This document shows, piece after piece, positions 7,379-17,526 of a stretch of DNA of 64,000 nt (position 1 is the stretch's first letter; each line of letters starts with the position of its first letter). The stretch comes from Pantoea eucalypti (GTDB taxonomy: Bacteria > Pseudomonadota > Gammaproteobacteria > Enterobacterales > Enterobacteriaceae), in contig NZ_CP045720.1 in the NCBI RefSeq assembly GCF_009646115.1, forward strand, positions 1,798,001-1,862,000. Direction: 5' to 3'. The translations under genes and the position numbers were made by a program. The notes under the pieces were generated by a model. It was not told the origin of the DNA. It was given only the letters and a program-made list of their open reading frames with translations, and searched no databases.

Positions 7379-7577
7379 AACTCTTCCTCGTTTTTATCCG
7401 ACTTTTGGCGCTCACTAAGCCTTAAGACAACAGATATGTAAACGGGTCTTTACAAAAGTGAGAAGATTCCGACGCGGTCGGGAAGGGGAAATCAACTGAA
7501 ACTGGAGAAGAGAGCACGGAAAGTTAAGGGTGTACGAAGGCACACCCATAACAAAAATAACTGAATCAAAATGCCTG

Positions 7578-7907
7578 TTATGCCAGCTTTAACAGGATCA
7601 TGCCGGCCAGCAGCAGGGTCAGGCCTGCCCAGCCTTTACGATTCAGCCGTTGATCGAATAATACCCAGCCGGCCGCGACAGTCGCGATAATTCCAAAACC
7701 ACCCCAGACCGCATAGGCAATCGACAGAGCAATACCTTTTACCGCCTGAGCCAGTGCGCTGAACGCAAGCAGGACACAGCAGAGTGAAAGCAGACCGTGC
7801 AGCGGTCTTTTAAACCCATCAGAATATTTAAGGAATATATTGGCGGCAATCTCCAGCACGATAGCCAGCGCCAGCCAGGCTGCGTGGACGAAATCAGCGA
7901 TGACCAT
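7578..7907 (-). CDS. mdtI: Spermidine exporter subunit MdtI (SMR family)
   Basis: A 109-residue protein with four membrane helices from the small multidrug resistance family. [20 protein letters not shown] carries the essential membrane Glu of SMR pumps, followed by [11 protein letters not shown] and NRKGWAGL. MdtI pairs with MdtJ as a heterodimer that exports spermidine in E. coli. The start at 7907 has GGAGGTTAATC upstream and overlaps the end of mdtJ by 14 bases, so the two are translationally coupled. mdtI is second in this operon. Confidence 0.92.
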   Translation of the reverse strand: MVIADFVHAAWLALAIVLEIAANIFLKYSDGFKRPLHGLLSLCCVLLAFSALAQAVKGIALSIAYAVWGGFGIIATVAAGWVLFDQRLNRKGWAGLTLLLAGMILLKLA

Positions 7908-8244
7908 GATTAACCTCCGCTGATGAGTGCATGCCGGTTTTGATCAACACAATGCCAGCGACCAGCGTCATCAGTCCGCAGACTTTCATCGCAGACAACA
8001 CTTCATCAAACAGCTGTACGCTGAATAATGTAATCAGCAGGATGCCAGCGCCTTCCCACAGGGCGTAAGCCACGCCCAGAGCTATACGTTTAGTGGTGAA
8101 GCTCAGCAGGATATAAGAACAGGCAATCATGCCCAGCATCATCAGGTAGCCTGAGTGGCTGCCGTTGAGGCTGGACCATTTCATAAAAAGGGTGCCAATA
8201 ATTTCAGTGATAATCGCGAGTGACAATAAAACCCAGGCGCGCAT
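7894..8244 (-). CDS. mdtJ: Spermidine exporter subunit MdtJ (SMR family)
   Basis: Taking ATG 8244, behind GGAGAG, gives 116 residues; a longer frame from 8307 adds a leader unlike the family. The four-helix SMR protein starts [20 protein letters not shown], where the Glu in helix 1 couples protons, then has [14 protein letters not shown] in helix 3 and a loop [11 protein letters not shown]. The C-terminal tail after residue 105 ([10 protein letters not shown]) is polar and lineage-specific. It is first gene of the mdtJI operon; both subunits are needed for spermidine export in E. coli. Confidence 0.92.
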   Translation of the reverse strand: MRAWVLLSLAIITEIIGTLFMKWSSLNGSHSGYLMMLGMIACSYILLSFTTKRIALGVAYALWEGAGILLITLFSVQLFDEVLSAMKVCGLMTLVAGIVLIKTGMHSSAEVNHGHR

Positions 8245-8622
8245 GGGAACTCTCCAGCAACGAAAAATGACGACCTGCCATAACGCACAGTGTGCAGGCA
8301 GACTCAAAACAGTATCGATGTGGTGAGGAAACTACAGGGCGTTACGCCAGTGCTGATCGGCGGCATTCCAGCAAGAGGGGAAAGCGGGGAAGAGGCAGGA
8401 CATGAACATTCTGCTCATAAAATTTACAACGCATCCACATTGTTGCTTCTCATTAGTGGACGAATAGTGTCTCCGGTAAAACAGATGCTGGGTTTACAGC
8501 ATTCTGCAAATCATCAAATCAACAGCAGATACTGCCTGGTTTGATTGCGGTTAAGGTTCAGGGGTTTACCGGGGCGAGTTTAGAAAATGATGGCGTGTAA
8601 TAATAAGTGCGATAAATCGGGC
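8245..8622. other. 378-bp intergenic region between mdtJ and the bet operon terminator
   Basis: It must hold the mdtJI promoter on the minus strand near 8250-8350. The rest shows no credible gene. A plus-strand open frame at 8290-8544 lacks a ribosome site and any recognisable composition. Confidence 0.5.
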
Positions 8623-8655
8623 AAAAAAAGTGCCGGACAACAGTCTGCCCGGCAC
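8623..8655 (-). terminator. Terminator of the betIBA operon
   Basis: On the minus strand, GTGCCGG and CCGGCAC form a 7-bp stem with a 12-base loop, followed by a run of seven T. It lies 24 bases after the betA stop. Confidence 0.9.
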
Positions 8656-8678
8656 CTTATAAGTGACACTGTAACTAA

Positions 8679-10361
8679 CTATTCAGCACGCTGGGGGGCT
8701 GTACGAACCGGGGCGTCACCAGCAACATAGTATGAAGCGGTGCTGCGTGGCAGTGGGTCGCGTCCACGGATCTTATCGGCAATCTTCTCGCCAATCATGA
8801 TGGTGGTCGCATTCAGGTTACCGGTGATGATCAACGGCATAATCGACGCATCCACCACGCGTAATCCTTCCAGCCCATGCACGCGACCTTCGCCATCAAC
8901 GACAGACATTGGATCGTTACCCATCTTACAGGTACCGCACGGGTGATAAGCGGTTTCGCCGTGATTACGGACGAATTCGTCCAGCTGTTCATCCGTCTGG
9001 CAATCCAGGCCCGGACTGATTTCACGTCCACGATACTTATCCAGCGCTGGCTGATTGATGATCTGGCGCGTGATGCGGATAGCATCGCGGAACTCATGCC
9101 AGTCCTGCTCATGCGACATGTAGTTAAACAGAATGGCCGGATGACGACGCGGATCGCGTGACTTCAGGCGCACATGACCGCGGCTTGGCGAACGCATCGA
9201 GCCGACGTGACACTGGAAGCCATGCGCATCAACGGCGTTAGAACCGTTGTAATTAATCGCTACCGGCAGGAAGTGATACTGAATGTTCGGCCAGCTGAAC
9301 TCTTCGCGGCTGCGGATAAAACCACCCGCTTCAAACTGGTTACTGGCGCCGATGCCGGTGCCATTAAACATCCACTCTGCACCGATTTTCGGCTGGTTCC
9401 ACCACTTAAGGGCCGGATAGATTGAAACCGGCTCTTTACACTCATACTGAAGATACATCTCCAGATGGTCCTGCAGGTTTTCACCCACGCCCGGCAGATC
9501 GTGAACCAGTGGAATATCGAACTGCTTCAGCAGCTCCGGTGAGCCCACGCCAGAACGCTGCAGGATCTGCGGCGAGGCAATAGCACCAGCACACAGCAGC
9601 ACTTCACGGCGAGCGGTCACTTTATTAATGGTGTTGCTGTCGCCCTGCAGATATTCCACGCCGACGGCGCGTTTGCCATCGAACACAATGCGATCGGTGG
9701 TGGCATGAGTAATGATCTTCAGGTTTGCACGGCCTTTGGCCATGTCGAGATAGCCACGTGCGGTGCTGGAACGGCGACCGTTTGGTGTTACGGTACGATC
9801 CATCGGACCAAAACCTTCCTGCTGATAGCCGTTGAGGTCATCAGTGCGCGGATAACCCGCCTGCACGCCTGCCTCAATCATGGCTTCAAACAGCACGTTA
9901 TTGCCTGCTTTAGGCGTGGCGACGCACACCGGGCCATCTCCACCGTGGAAATCGTTCGGGCCGATATCACGGGTTTCCGCTTTACGGTAGTAAGGCAGGC
10001 AGTCCAGATAGCTCCAGTTCTCCAGCCCTGGTTCACTGGCCCAGTTATCGAGGTCCATCGCGTTACCACGGATGTAACACATACCGTTAATCAGTGATGA
10101 ACCGCCCAGGCCTTTTCCGCGACCACATTCCATACGGCGATTGTTCATGTACGGCTCTGGCTCAGTCTCATACGCCCAGTTATAGCGTTTTCCCTGCAGC
10201 GGGAAGGCGAGGGCAGCAGGCATCTGAGTGCGAAAATCAAAACGATAATCCGGGCCGCCCGCTTCCAGCAACAGAACGCTGACGTTGCTCTCTTCGGTCA
10301 GGCGGGTGGCCAGAACGTTTCCTGCGGATCCGGCGCCAATAATAATGTAATCATATTCCAT
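8679..10361 (-). CDS. betA: Choline dehydrogenase BetA
   Basis: A 560-residue GMC-family flavoprotein oxidises choline to betaine aldehyde at the inner membrane, the first step of glycine betaine synthesis for osmoprotection. The N-terminal FAD site [15 protein letters not shown] is present, as is [18 protein letters not shown]. The C-terminal active-site His region reads [10 protein letters not shown], with a second one near [15 protein letters not shown]. Length and motifs match E. coli BetA. It is third in betI-betB-betA, 23 bases after betB, and is followed by a strong terminator. Control by BetI and choline is expected. Confidence 0.97.
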   Translation of the reverse strand: MEYDYIIIGAGSAGNVLATRLTEESNVSVLLLEAGGPDYRFDFRTQMPAALAFPLQGKRYNWAYETEPEPYMNNRRMECGRGKGLGGSSLINGMCYIRGNAMDLDNWASEPGLENWSYLDCLPYYRKAETRDIGPNDFHGGDGPVCVATPKAGNNVLFEAMIEAGVQAGYPRTDDLNGYQQEGFGPMDRTVTPNGRRSSTARGYLDMAKGRANLKIITHATTDRIVFDGKRAVGVEYLQGDSNTINKVTARREVLLCAGAIASPQILQRSGVGSPELLKQFDIPLVHDLPGVGENLQDHLEMYLQYECKEPVSIYPALKWWNQPKIGAEWMFNGTGIGASNQFEAGGFIRSREEFSWPNIQYHFLPVAINYNGSNAVDAHGFQCHVGSMRSPSRGHVRLKSRDPRRHPAILFNYMSHEQDWHEFRDAIRITRQIINQPALDKYRGREISPGLDCQTDEQLDEFVRNHGETAYHPCGTCKMGNDPMSVVDGEGRVHGLEGLRVVDASIMPLIITGNLNATTIMIGEKIADKIRGRDPLPRSTASYYVAGDAPVRTAPQRAE

Positions 10362-10384
10362 TCGTCGTTCCTCAGGTTAAGTGA

Positions 10385-11857
10385 TTAAAAGACTGACTGA
10401 AAACGCGTCAGCTCAACCTGCACGGACTTCACCTGGGTGTAGCTCTGCAGTGTCATCAGGCCATTCTCACGGCCAATGCCGGAGTGCTTGTAGCCACCCA
10501 CTGGCATCTCTGCGGCTGATTCGCCCCAGGTATTAATCCAGCAGATTCCTGCTTCGATCTGATGAATCACGCGGTGCGCTTTATTAAGGTCCTGCGTCAC
10601 CAGTCCGGCGGCCAGACCAAATTCAGTGTCGTTGGCGCGGCGAATCACTTCTTCTTCGGTTTCATAGCTCAGGATCGACATGACCGGTCCGAAGATCTCT
10701 TCACGGACGATCTTCATCTCATCACGGCAGTCGGTAAACACAGTAGGTGCAACCCAGGCACCCTGGTCGAAATCACCACCGGTCAGACGTTTGCCGCCGC
10801 ACAGCAGGCGTGCGCCTTCAGCAATGCCCGATTCGATGTAGCGCATCACGTTATCGCGATGGCTGAAGCTCACCAGCGGGCCAAAGTTGGTGGCGGGATC
10901 ACGCAGATCGCCAGCCTGGATACGGGCAACGCGTTCGCTGATTTTGGCTTCGAATGCCGCTTTCAGTTTTGCAGGAATAAAGACGCGGGTGCCGTTGGTG
11001 CAGACCTGTCCGGAGCTGTAGAAGTTCGCCATCATGGCGATGTCGGCGGCCAGATCGAGATCGGCATCATCAAAGATAATCAGCGGGGATTTACCGCCCA
11101 GTTCCATGGTGACTTCTTTCAGCGTTGAACCCGCTGCATTCGCCATTACTTTTTTGCCGCTGACAACGCCGCCGGTGAAGGAGACTTTGTCGATGCCAGG
11201 ATGCTCAGTGAGCAACTGGCCGGTGACCGAACCGATGCCCGGCAGCACGTTAAATACGCCATCCGGCACACCTGCTTCGGTGTAGATTTCAGCCAGCTTC
11301 AGGGCAGTAAGCGGCGTCACTTCGCTGGGTTTGAAAATCATTGCGTTACCCGCAGCCAGCGCTGGGGCTGATTTCCACAGGGCGATCTGAATCGGGTAGT
11401 TCCAGGCACCGATACCGGCGACTACGCCCAGCGGTTCACGGCGTGTATAGACGAAAGAGGTTTCACGCAGGGGGATCTGCTGACCTTCCAGCGCCGGAAC
11501 GAGCCCTGCGTAATACTCCAGCACGTCTGCACCGGTGACGATATCGACCGCTGAGGTTTCGCTGTAAGGCTTACCGGTGTCGAGCATTTCCAGCTCAGCC
11601 AGCGCATCATTCCGCTCACGCAGAATATCAACAGCGCGACGCAGGATGCGCGAACGCTCCATGGCGGTCATCGCGGCCCAGACTTTCTGGCCTTTTCTGG
11701 CGGCAGCAACGGCGCGATTGACATCTTCCTGGCCGGCGGCATGAACCTCTGCCAGCACTTCGCCGTTGACCGGATTAATCGTCTGGAATGTTTCGCCAGA
11801 CGCTGCGGCAACATAAGCGCCATCAATGTAGAGTTTCTGCTCGGTAAATCGGGACAT
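10385..11857 (-). CDS. betB: Betaine aldehyde dehydrogenase BetB
   Basis: A 490-residue NAD(P)-dependent aldehyde dehydrogenase converts betaine aldehyde to glycine betaine. Catalytic residues are visible: the Glu in [10 protein letters not shown], the Cys in [13 protein letters not shown] and the Asn in [13 protein letters not shown]. Length matches the family. It lies 14 bases after betI and 23 before betA in one transcript, with a ribosome site (GGAGAA) before the ATG. The pathway is complete with betA and the transporter betT. Confidence 0.97.
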   Translation of the reverse strand: MSRFTEQKLYIDGAYVAAASGETFQTINPVNGEVLAEVHAAGQEDVNRAVAAARKGQKVWAAMTAMERSRILRRAVDILRERNDALAELEMLDTGKPYSETSAVDIVTGADVLEYYAGLVPALEGQQIPLRETSFVYTRREPLGVVAGIGAWNYPIQIALWKSAPALAAGNAMIFKPSEVTPLTALKLAEIYTEAGVPDGVFNVLPGIGSVTGQLLTEHPGIDKVSFTGGVVSGKKVMANAAGSTLKEVTMELGGKSPLIIFDDADLDLAADIAMMANFYSSGQVCTNGTRVFIPAKLKAAFEAKISERVARIQAGDLRDPATNFGPLVSFSHRDNVMRYIESGIAEGARLLCGGKRLTGGDFDQGAWVAPTVFTDCRDEMKIVREEIFGPVMSILSYETEEEVIRRANDTEFGLAAGLVTQDLNKAHRVIHQIEAGICWINTWGESAAEMPVGGYKHSGIGRENGLMTLQSYTQVKSVQVELTRFQSVF

Positions 11858-11871
11858 GTTTTCTCCTTCCG

Positions 11872-12465
11872 TTATTCGTGCTCGCCAGCCAGTTGCTGAC
11901 GGATGAATTGGGTGGTCAGTGTACGGGCGATGACCGGGCTGAAGGGCTTTCCACTCAGCGCGGCGCGGAGCCAGAGACCATCTATCAGGGCGGCCAGACC
12001 ATGTGCGGCCAGTCGTGCCTTTTCCAGTGGCAGTTCACGCTGGAACTCGACCACCAGCGTAGAGTAGAGTCGCCTGCTGCTGACCCGCTCCAGGCGGTTG
12101 AGCTGGGGTTGATGCATGCTGCTCGACCAGAAGTCGAGCCAGGCTTTCATCACTGCCGTGTGCACCTGAGTTTCATCAAAATTCCCGTCAACGATGGCAC
12201 GCAGGCGCTCTTCTGCCGGTGCATCGCGAAGCGGTTGTAACCGCGACAGTACTGCCTCACGGAGCTGGCGCGTGACATCACGCATTGTTGCTTCCAGCAA
12301 ACCGTTCTTATCTTTGAAATAGTGACTGATGATGCCGGTGGACACACCCGCCCGACGGGCGATCTGGGCGATAGTGGCATCATTAATCCCTACTTCATTA
12401 ATCGTGCTCAGGGTCGCATCAATCAGTTGCCGACGTCGTATCGGCTGCATCCCTACCTTTGGCAT
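11872..12465 (-). CDS. betI: Choline-responsive repressor BetI
   Basis: A 197-residue TetR-family repressor with an N-terminal helix-turn-helix ([20 protein letters not shown]). The C-terminal ligand domain carries W residues in [10 protein letters not shown] and DGLWLRAAL that fit choline binding. In E. coli BetI represses both betIBA and betT from sites between them and is released by choline. Here it is the first gene of betIBA and lies divergent from betT, with an operator-like dyad in the 255-bp gap. Confidence 0.95.
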   Translation of the reverse strand: MPKVGMQPIRRRQLIDATLSTINEVGINDATIAQIARRAGVSTGIISHYFKDKNGLLEATMRDVTRQLREAVLSRLQPLRDAPAEERLRAIVDGNFDETQVHTAVMKAWLDFWSSSMHQPQLNRLERVSSRRLYSTLVVEFQRELPLEKARLAAHGLAALIDGLWLRAALSGKPFSPVIARTLTTQFIRQQLAGEHE

Positions 12466-12508
12466 TGCTCCAGCTCCACCCTCAAATCGAGCCCCTATTT
12501 AAACTTTT

Positions 12509-12527
12509 TTTGATTGCACGTTCAATA
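12509..12527. promoter_or_regulatory. Probable BetI operator between betI and betT
   Basis: TTTGATTGCACGTTCAATA is an imperfect dyad (TTGA ... TCAA) 44 bases upstream of the betI start, in the divergent control region. Its complement, ATTGAACGTGCAATCA, closely resembles the E. coli BetI box as I remember it. Occupancy could control both directions. Confidence 0.65.
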
Positions 12528-12720
12528 TAAAAAGAAACTTTGTTAGGATGCTGTTCTTAAAATGTAGCAAAAGCGAAACGGCAATGAGTGCTAAAATAGG
12601 CTGGTTTGCTGCACGCTCTAACAGGAAGTCACAGATAGAAACATAGCCGCACGGCCCGTAGTCCGGGGGCGGCACAACGTATCCATTGCGTATTTTCAGG
12701 ACATTAACCAGAGGTAATCG

Positions 12721-14751
12721 ATGAATAATCCACCTGCCGGTGAAAAAGACAGACTCAATCCCGTTGTATTTTATACCTCTGCCGGATTGATTCTGACGTT
12801 TTCACTTGTGACGATTCTCTACAGTGAACTGGCCGCGAGCTGGATCCTCAAGGCGGTAAACTGGGTCTCCGCCACCTTTGGCTGGTACTACATGCTGGCT
12901 GCCACGCTCTATATCGTGTTTGTGCTCTACATGGCCTGCTCACGCTTTGGCTCGATCAAGCTCGGGCCTGAGCACTCCAAACCCGAGTTCAGCGTGCTCA
13001 GCTGGTCTGCCATGCTGTTTGCCGCCGGGATCGGCATCGACCTGATGTTCTTCTCGGTCGCTGAACCGGTGACGCAGTACATGCAGCCACCGGAGGGCGC
13101 AGGGCAGACCCTTGAAGCGGCCCGTCAGGCGATGGTCTGGACGCTGTTCCACTACGGACTGACCGGCTGGTCGATGTATGCACTGATGGGCATCGCACTG
13201 GGCTACTTCAGCTATCGTTATAATCTGCCACTGACTATCCGTTCGGCGCTCTATCCTATTTTTGGTAAACGCATCTATGGCCCGATTGGTCACACGGTGG
13301 ATATCGCAGCCGTGGTCGGCACCATTTTTGGTATCGCCACCACATTAGGGATAGGGGTCGTACAGCTGAACTACGGCCTGAAAGTGCTGTTTGATATTCC
13401 GGAAGGCCTGACCGCACAGGCTGCGCTGATAGTCCTTTCCGTCGTGATCGCTACAATCTCTGTCACATCAGGCGTCGATAAAGGAATTCGTTTTCTCTCT
13501 GAGCTCAACGTGATCATGGCTCTGGGGCTGATTCTGTTTGTGTTGTTCTTTGGCAACACCGAGTTCCTGCTGAATGCGCTGGTACTGAACGTCGGCGATT
13601 ACATCAACCGCTTTATGGGCATGACGCTTAATACCTTTGCCTTTGATCGTCCGACCCAATGGATGAACAGCTGGACGCTCTTCTTCTGGGCGTGGTGGGT
13701 GGCCTGGTCGCCATTTGTCGGCCTGTTCCTGGCACGTATCTCACGCGGTCGTACCATCCGTGAATTCGTACTGGGCACGCTGATTATTCCTTTCACCTTT
13801 ACGCTGCTGTGGCTCTCTGTGTTCGGTAATGCCGCGCTGTATCAGATCATTCATGGCAATACCGAGTTTGCGCAGGAAGTGATGAATCATGCAGAACGCG
13901 GCTTCTATAGCCTGCTGGCGCAATATCCGGCGTTTAAACTCAGCGCATCGATCGCCACCATCACCGGTATGCTGTTCTATGTGACCTCGGCGGATTCCGG
14001 TTCGCTGGTACTGGGTAACTTCACCTCACGCCTGAAAGACATCAATAGCGATGCACCGAACTGGCTGCGCATCTTCTGGTCTGTGGCGATTGGGGTACTG
14101 ACCCTGAGCATGCTGATGACCAACGGTATCACTGCCTTGCAGAACACCACGGTGATCATGGGGCTGCCGTTCAGCTTTGTTATCTTCTTTGTGATGGCCG
14201 GGCTGTTTAAATCTCTGAAGATTGAAGACCACCGTCGGGCCAGCGCCACGCGCGACACTGCGCCTTATCTGGCGCATGCCACCGATCGTCTGACCTGGAA
14301 GAAACGCCTGTCGCGTCTGATGAACTATCCTGGCTCGCGCTACACCCAGCAGATGATGGAAAAGACCATTTATCCGGCGATGCAGGAGGTGGCGAAGGAG
14401 CTGGAGTTGCGTGATGGCCGCGTCACGCTGGAAAGCGTTGAGGCTGATGAGGCTAACCCGATTGGCTATCTGGATCTGCGCGTTCATCTGGGCGAAGAGC
14501 AGGACTTTGTCTATCAGGTCTGGCCGCAGCAATATTCGATCCCGGGCTTTACCTATCGCGCCCGGAGCGGTAAGTCGACCTACTACCGCCTGGAAACCTT
14601 CCTGATGGAGGGCAGTCAGGGCAACGACTTGATGGATTACAGCAAAGAGCAGGTGATCATCGACATACTGGATCAGTATGAGCGACACCTGAACTTCATC
14701 CATCTCAACCGTGAAGCACCGGGCAGCAACATCAGCTTCCCGAGCGTCTGA
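12721..14751 (+). CDS. betT: High-affinity choline transporter BetT (BCCT family)
   Basis: A 676-residue secondary transporter driven by the proton gradient in E. coli BetT. It has about twelve membrane helices. The BCCT tryptophan-rich signature reads FFWAWWVAWSPFVGLFLARI (residues about 323-342). A C-terminal cytoplasmic domain of about 170 residues (from about residue 505) is implicated in osmosensing in this family. It starts at ATG 12721 behind CAGAGGTAA, is divergent from betIBA and supplies choline to BetA/BetB. A strong terminator follows. Confidence 0.96.
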   Translation: MNNPPAGEKDRLNPVVFYTSAGLILTFSLVTILYSELAASWILKAVNWVSATFGWYYMLAATLYIVFVLYMACSRFGSIKLGPEHSKPEFSVLSWSAMLFAAGIGIDLMFFSVAEPVTQYMQPPEGAGQTLEAARQAMVWTLFHYGLTGWSMYALMGIALGYFSYRYNLPLTIRSALYPIFGKRIYGPIGHTVDIAAVVGTIFGIATTLGIGVVQLNYGLKVLFDIPEGLTAQAALIVLSVVIATISVTSGVDKGIRFLSELNVIMALGLILFVLFFGNTEFLLNALVLNVGDYINRFMGMTLNTFAFDRPTQWMNSWTLFFWAWWVAWSPFVGLFLARISRGRTIREFVLGTLIIPFTFTLLWLSVFGNAALYQIIHGNTEFAQEVMNHAERGFYSLLAQYPAFKLSASIATITGMLFYVTSADSGSLVLGNFTSRLKDINSDAPNWLRIFWSVAIGVLTLSMLMTNGITALQNTTVIMGLPFSFVIFFVMAGLFKSLKIEDHRRASATRDTAPYLAHATDRLTWKKRLSRLMNYPGSRYTQQMMEKTIYPAMQEVAKELELRDGRVTLESVEADEANPIGYLDLRVHLGEEQDFVYQVWPQQYSIPGFTYRARSGKSTYYRLETFLMEGSQGNDLMDYSKEQVIIDILDQYERHLNFIHLNREAPGSNISFPSV

Positions 14752-14757
14752 ATCAGG

Positions 14758-14793
14758 GCCCGTCAGTGAGCAATTGCTGGCGGGCTTTTTTTT
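14758..14793 (+). terminator. Terminator of betT
   Basis: GCCCGTCAG ... CTGGCGGGC, a 9-bp stem (one G-T pair) with a 10-base loop, followed by eight T. Confidence 0.92.
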
Positions 14794-14889
14794 CGCTACC
14801 GTCGTCCTGAACTAACCGTGTTCACCTGACGAAATCGACTATCTTTAGGGCTTTCTGGCCTGATGCCAGAAAAGCACAGACAGGGAGTC

Positions 14890-16242
14890 ATGATGGGAAA
14901 AATATTCAGTACGTTTCTGCCGCTTTACACGACCACGTTGCTGATGCTGCTCGGTTCCGGTTTGCTGACCACCTATGTCTCATTACGGCTGGCCAGCGAG
15001 CATGTCAACGGCGCGCTGATTGGCTCAATCATTGCGGCCAACTACATCGGACTGGTGATCGGCGGCAAAGTGGGGCACAACCTGATAGCCCGCGTCGGCC
15101 ATATACGCGCCTACGTGGCCTGTGCCGGGATCATTACCGCGTCTGTGGTTGGTCACGGGCTCACCGACTTTATTCCGCTGTGGGTCTTTCTGCGTCTGAT
15201 TATCGGGCTCTGCATGATGTGTCAGTACATGGTGCTGGAGAGCTGGCTTAACGATCAGGCGGAATCATCGCAGCGCGGCATGATTTTTGGCTTATACATG
15301 GTCGCCACCTATCTTGGACTCAGTGGCGGACAGGTGATTCTGAGCCTGCAAACGGGCTTTGGCGTCAGCACCCTGCTGATTGTGGCACTCTGTTTCGCAC
15401 TCTGTCTGGTACCAATTGCCCTGACGACCCGCACTCACGTCAGGCCGATGACACCTGCGCCAATGGAACTGGGCTACTTTATCCATGCGATCCCCAAACT
15501 TCTCGGCACCACAATGGTGACCGGTATGGCCATTGGCGCGTTCTACGGCCTGGCACCGGTTTACGGCAGCAGCAAGGGATTTACTACCAGCCAGACCGGC
15601 TATTTTATGAGTCTGACGATTTTTGCCGGTCTGGTATCACAATTTCCGCTGAGCTGGCTTTCTGACCGCTTCGATCGTCAGCGACTGCTGTTTATCATTG
15701 CCATCCTGTTTGCCGTAGCCTGCGTGCCGCTGGTGGTGTTGCCGCACCTGACCTTCCACTGGATGATCGGCATCGCCTTTGCTGCCAGCATGATGCAGTT
15801 TGCGCTCTATCCGTTGCAGGTGGCGCTGGCCAACGATCAGGTTGCCCCCGAGCGTCGTGTCTCGTTAACCGCCTGTCTGCTGATGGCATTTGGTATTGGC
15901 GCCAGTATCGGGCCGCTGGTGGTGGGCGCGCTGATGGAGCCGCTCGGCAGCAATATGCTCTATCTCTTCTTTATGCTCTGCGCGCTGGTGATCGGCGGAC
16001 TGAGTTATGTTCGTGCGCCAGGCCCGCTTCCGACGACTGAAGTGCCGCTGCCGCACGTGGTGATGCCTGACAGTCTGGCTACGTCGCCACTGGGTGCGGC
16101 GTTAATCCCGACGCTGGAAGAGGAGGTCATTCAGGCGTCGATGGGCGGTCAGGCGCCGGACGATGAAGGTGAGAGTGACGAGGGCGCAGGTGACGAAGAA
16201 CCTTCGACGGGTGATGCCCAAGAGAATCAGCAACAAAAATAG
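14890..16242 (+). CDS. MFS transporter, YcaD-like family, with acidic C-terminal tail
   Basis: The start is placed at the ATG at 14890 (or 14893) behind CAGGGAG, giving about 450 residues; the longer frame from 14863 lacks a ribosome site. Twelve membrane helices of the major facilitator superfamily are seen, with the loop SDRFDRQR between helices 8 and 9 and VLESWLNDQAESSQRG after helix 4, a pattern found in YcaD-type carriers. Substrate unknown. Unusually, the last 60 residues form a soluble, very acidic tail (GESDEGAGDEEPSTGD). Only 96 bases separate the betT terminator from this gene, but transcription is probably separate. Confidence 0.8.
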   Translation: MMGKIFSTFLPLYTTTLLMLLGSGLLTTYVSLRLASEHVNGALIGSIIAANYIGLVIGGKVGHNLIARVGHIRAYVACAGIITASVVGHGLTDFIPLWVFLRLIIGLCMMCQYMVLESWLNDQAESSQRGMIFGLYMVATYLGLSGGQVILSLQTGFGVSTLLIVALCFALCLVPIALTTRTHVRPMTPAPMELGYFIHAIPKLLGTTMVTGMAIGAFYGLAPVYGSSKGFTTSQTGYFMSLTIFAGLVSQFPLSWLSDRFDRQRLLFIIAILFAVACVPLVVLPHLTFHWMIGIAFAASMMQFALYPLQVALANDQVAPERRVSLTACLLMAFGIGASIGPLVVGALMEPLGSNMLYLFFMLCALVIGGLSYVRAPGPLPTTEVPLPHVVMPDSLATSPLGAALIPTLEEEVIQASMGGQAPDDEGESDEGAGDEEPSTGDAQENQQQK

Positions 16243-16387
16243 CGTCTGCACGGCATTGCCTTGCTCGCCGTTGTCGGTTCGTTACTGGCATGATGTCCGG
16301 ATGTGGTACATACCTGTCCGTTTACTGGCTCGACATCCGGGCCAGTAAACGCGATGCTGACGGATACACTTCTTCAGGAGATACACC

Positions 16388-16600
16388 ATGCTGGAACTTC
16401 GCCCCAACTGTGAACGCTGCGATGTTGATCTTCCGCCATCCTCTCTGGCGGCTCGCATCTGCTCGTTTGAATGCACATTCTGCGCTGACTGCGATGAGCA
16501 TCTCGCGCATATTTGTCCCAACTGCAGCGGCGAACTGGTGCGCCGTCCGGTGCGTCCGGCAGAGAAGTTGCAAAAATACCCGGCTAAACTGCGCAGTTGA
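16388..16600 (+). CDS. DUF1272 small zinc-ribbon-like protein
   Basis: A 70-residue protein with eight Cys in paired motifs (CERCDVDLP, CSFECTFCADCDEH, ICPNCSGELVRRP), matching the DUF1272 family of cytoplasmic putative zinc-binding proteins. It starts at ATG 16388, with a weak AGGAG 13 bases upstream (CTTCAGGAGATACACC). The biological role of the family is unknown. It lies between the MFS transporter and pphA, both on the same strand, but with gaps over 140 bases, so it is likely an independent gene. Confidence 0.85.
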   Translation: MLELRPNCERCDVDLPPSSLAARICSFECTFCADCDEHLAHICPNCSGELVRRPVRPAEKLQKYPAKLRS

Positions 16601-16877
16601 TCTCAAATGACAACGAAAATGTTTCGGACAGAATAGCCTGTCGTCTCTGATGTCGTTATCATAAATTACGTCCCTTACAGAGCTACCACCTTAACTGAGT
16701 GCCGGAGATAAGCGCCGGAAGGGACGCACTTCTTGACCACCATTATTTCTCTTTCCCCAATAGCCTTACACTCTCTGCCTGCTTCCTTTGCACTCTGCTT
16801 TCCTTTTCCCCATGCCGGTTCAGGTTGAGCTCTGACTATACTTTGGGGATATTTTCAGCAGAGAAGCGGGGGCAGCG

Positions 16878-17525
16878 ATGTGTTACCACGTCCTGAATGG
16901 CGCGAAGTGGCGGCGGATCTGGGTCGTTGGCGATCTGCATGGTTGCCGTCGCGAACTGGATCTATTGCTGGAGCAGCATAAGTTTGATCCGCAGCAGGAC
17001 TTACTGATTTCGGTTGGCGACATTATCGATCGCGGGCCGGACAGTCTGGGTTGTCTGGCGCTGCTGCAGGAACCCTGGTTTCGCTGCGTACGGGGAAATC
17101 ATGAGGAGATGGCGCTGTCGGCGTTGCAGGGCCAGGAGATGGCGCTCTGGCAGATGAACGGGGGAGACTGGTTTTTTCGTCTGCGTGGTGCGGCGCTGAT
17201 CGCGGCACGTCACGCGCTGCGCCGCTGCCGCGAGCTGCCGCTGATCCTTCATCTGCAACTCGGCGAGCGCATTATTGTCATTGCTCATGCGGATTATCCT
17301 GCTCAGGAATACGCGCTCAATAAGCCACTCGACTGGCAACAGGTGGTCTGGAGCCGTCAGCGGCTGGAGGGTATTGAGTCAGGTGAACAGGCAGGCATCC
17401 GTGGCGCGGACGCCTTTTACTTTGGGCACACGCCACTAAAACAATCGCTGACGATTGCCAATCTGCACTATATCGATACCGGTGCAGTGTTTGGCAATCA
17501 TCTGACCCTGCTGCGACTAAAATGA
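16878..17525 (+). CDS. pphA: Serine/threonine protein phosphatase PphA
   Basis: A 215-residue metallophosphatase of the PPP (lambda phosphatase) type. All signature blocks are present: GDLHG near residue 19, GDIIDRGPDS near 48, RGNHEEMA near 75, and the later metal His in IAHADYP and GHTPL. In E. coli PphA responds to misfolded-protein stress. The gene ends two bases before the convergent rsmF stop, so the two overlap in their 3' context. The 277-bp upstream gap holds its promoter; the E. coli SdsR/RyeA small RNAs found beside pphA were not seen here. Confidence 0.9.
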   Translation: MCYHVLNGAKWRRIWVVGDLHGCRRELDLLLEQHKFDPQQDLLISVGDIIDRGPDSLGCLALLQEPWFRCVRGNHEEMALSALQGQEMALWQMNGGDWFFRLRGAALIAARHALRRCRELPLILHLQLGERIIVIAHADYPAQEYALNKPLDWQQVVWSRQRLEGIESGEQAGIRGADAFYFGHTPLKQSLTIANLHYIDTGAVFGNHLTLLRLK

Positions 17526-17526
17526 G

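Noticed and set aside
8290..8544. 84-codon plus-strand ORF between mdtJ and betA
   Set aside because: No ribosome site, random-looking product, overlaps the mdtJ upstream region.
16601..16877. SdsR/RyeA small RNA genes expected beside pphA
   Set aside because: Searched by eye for the conserved SdsR core and terminator; not found on either strand.
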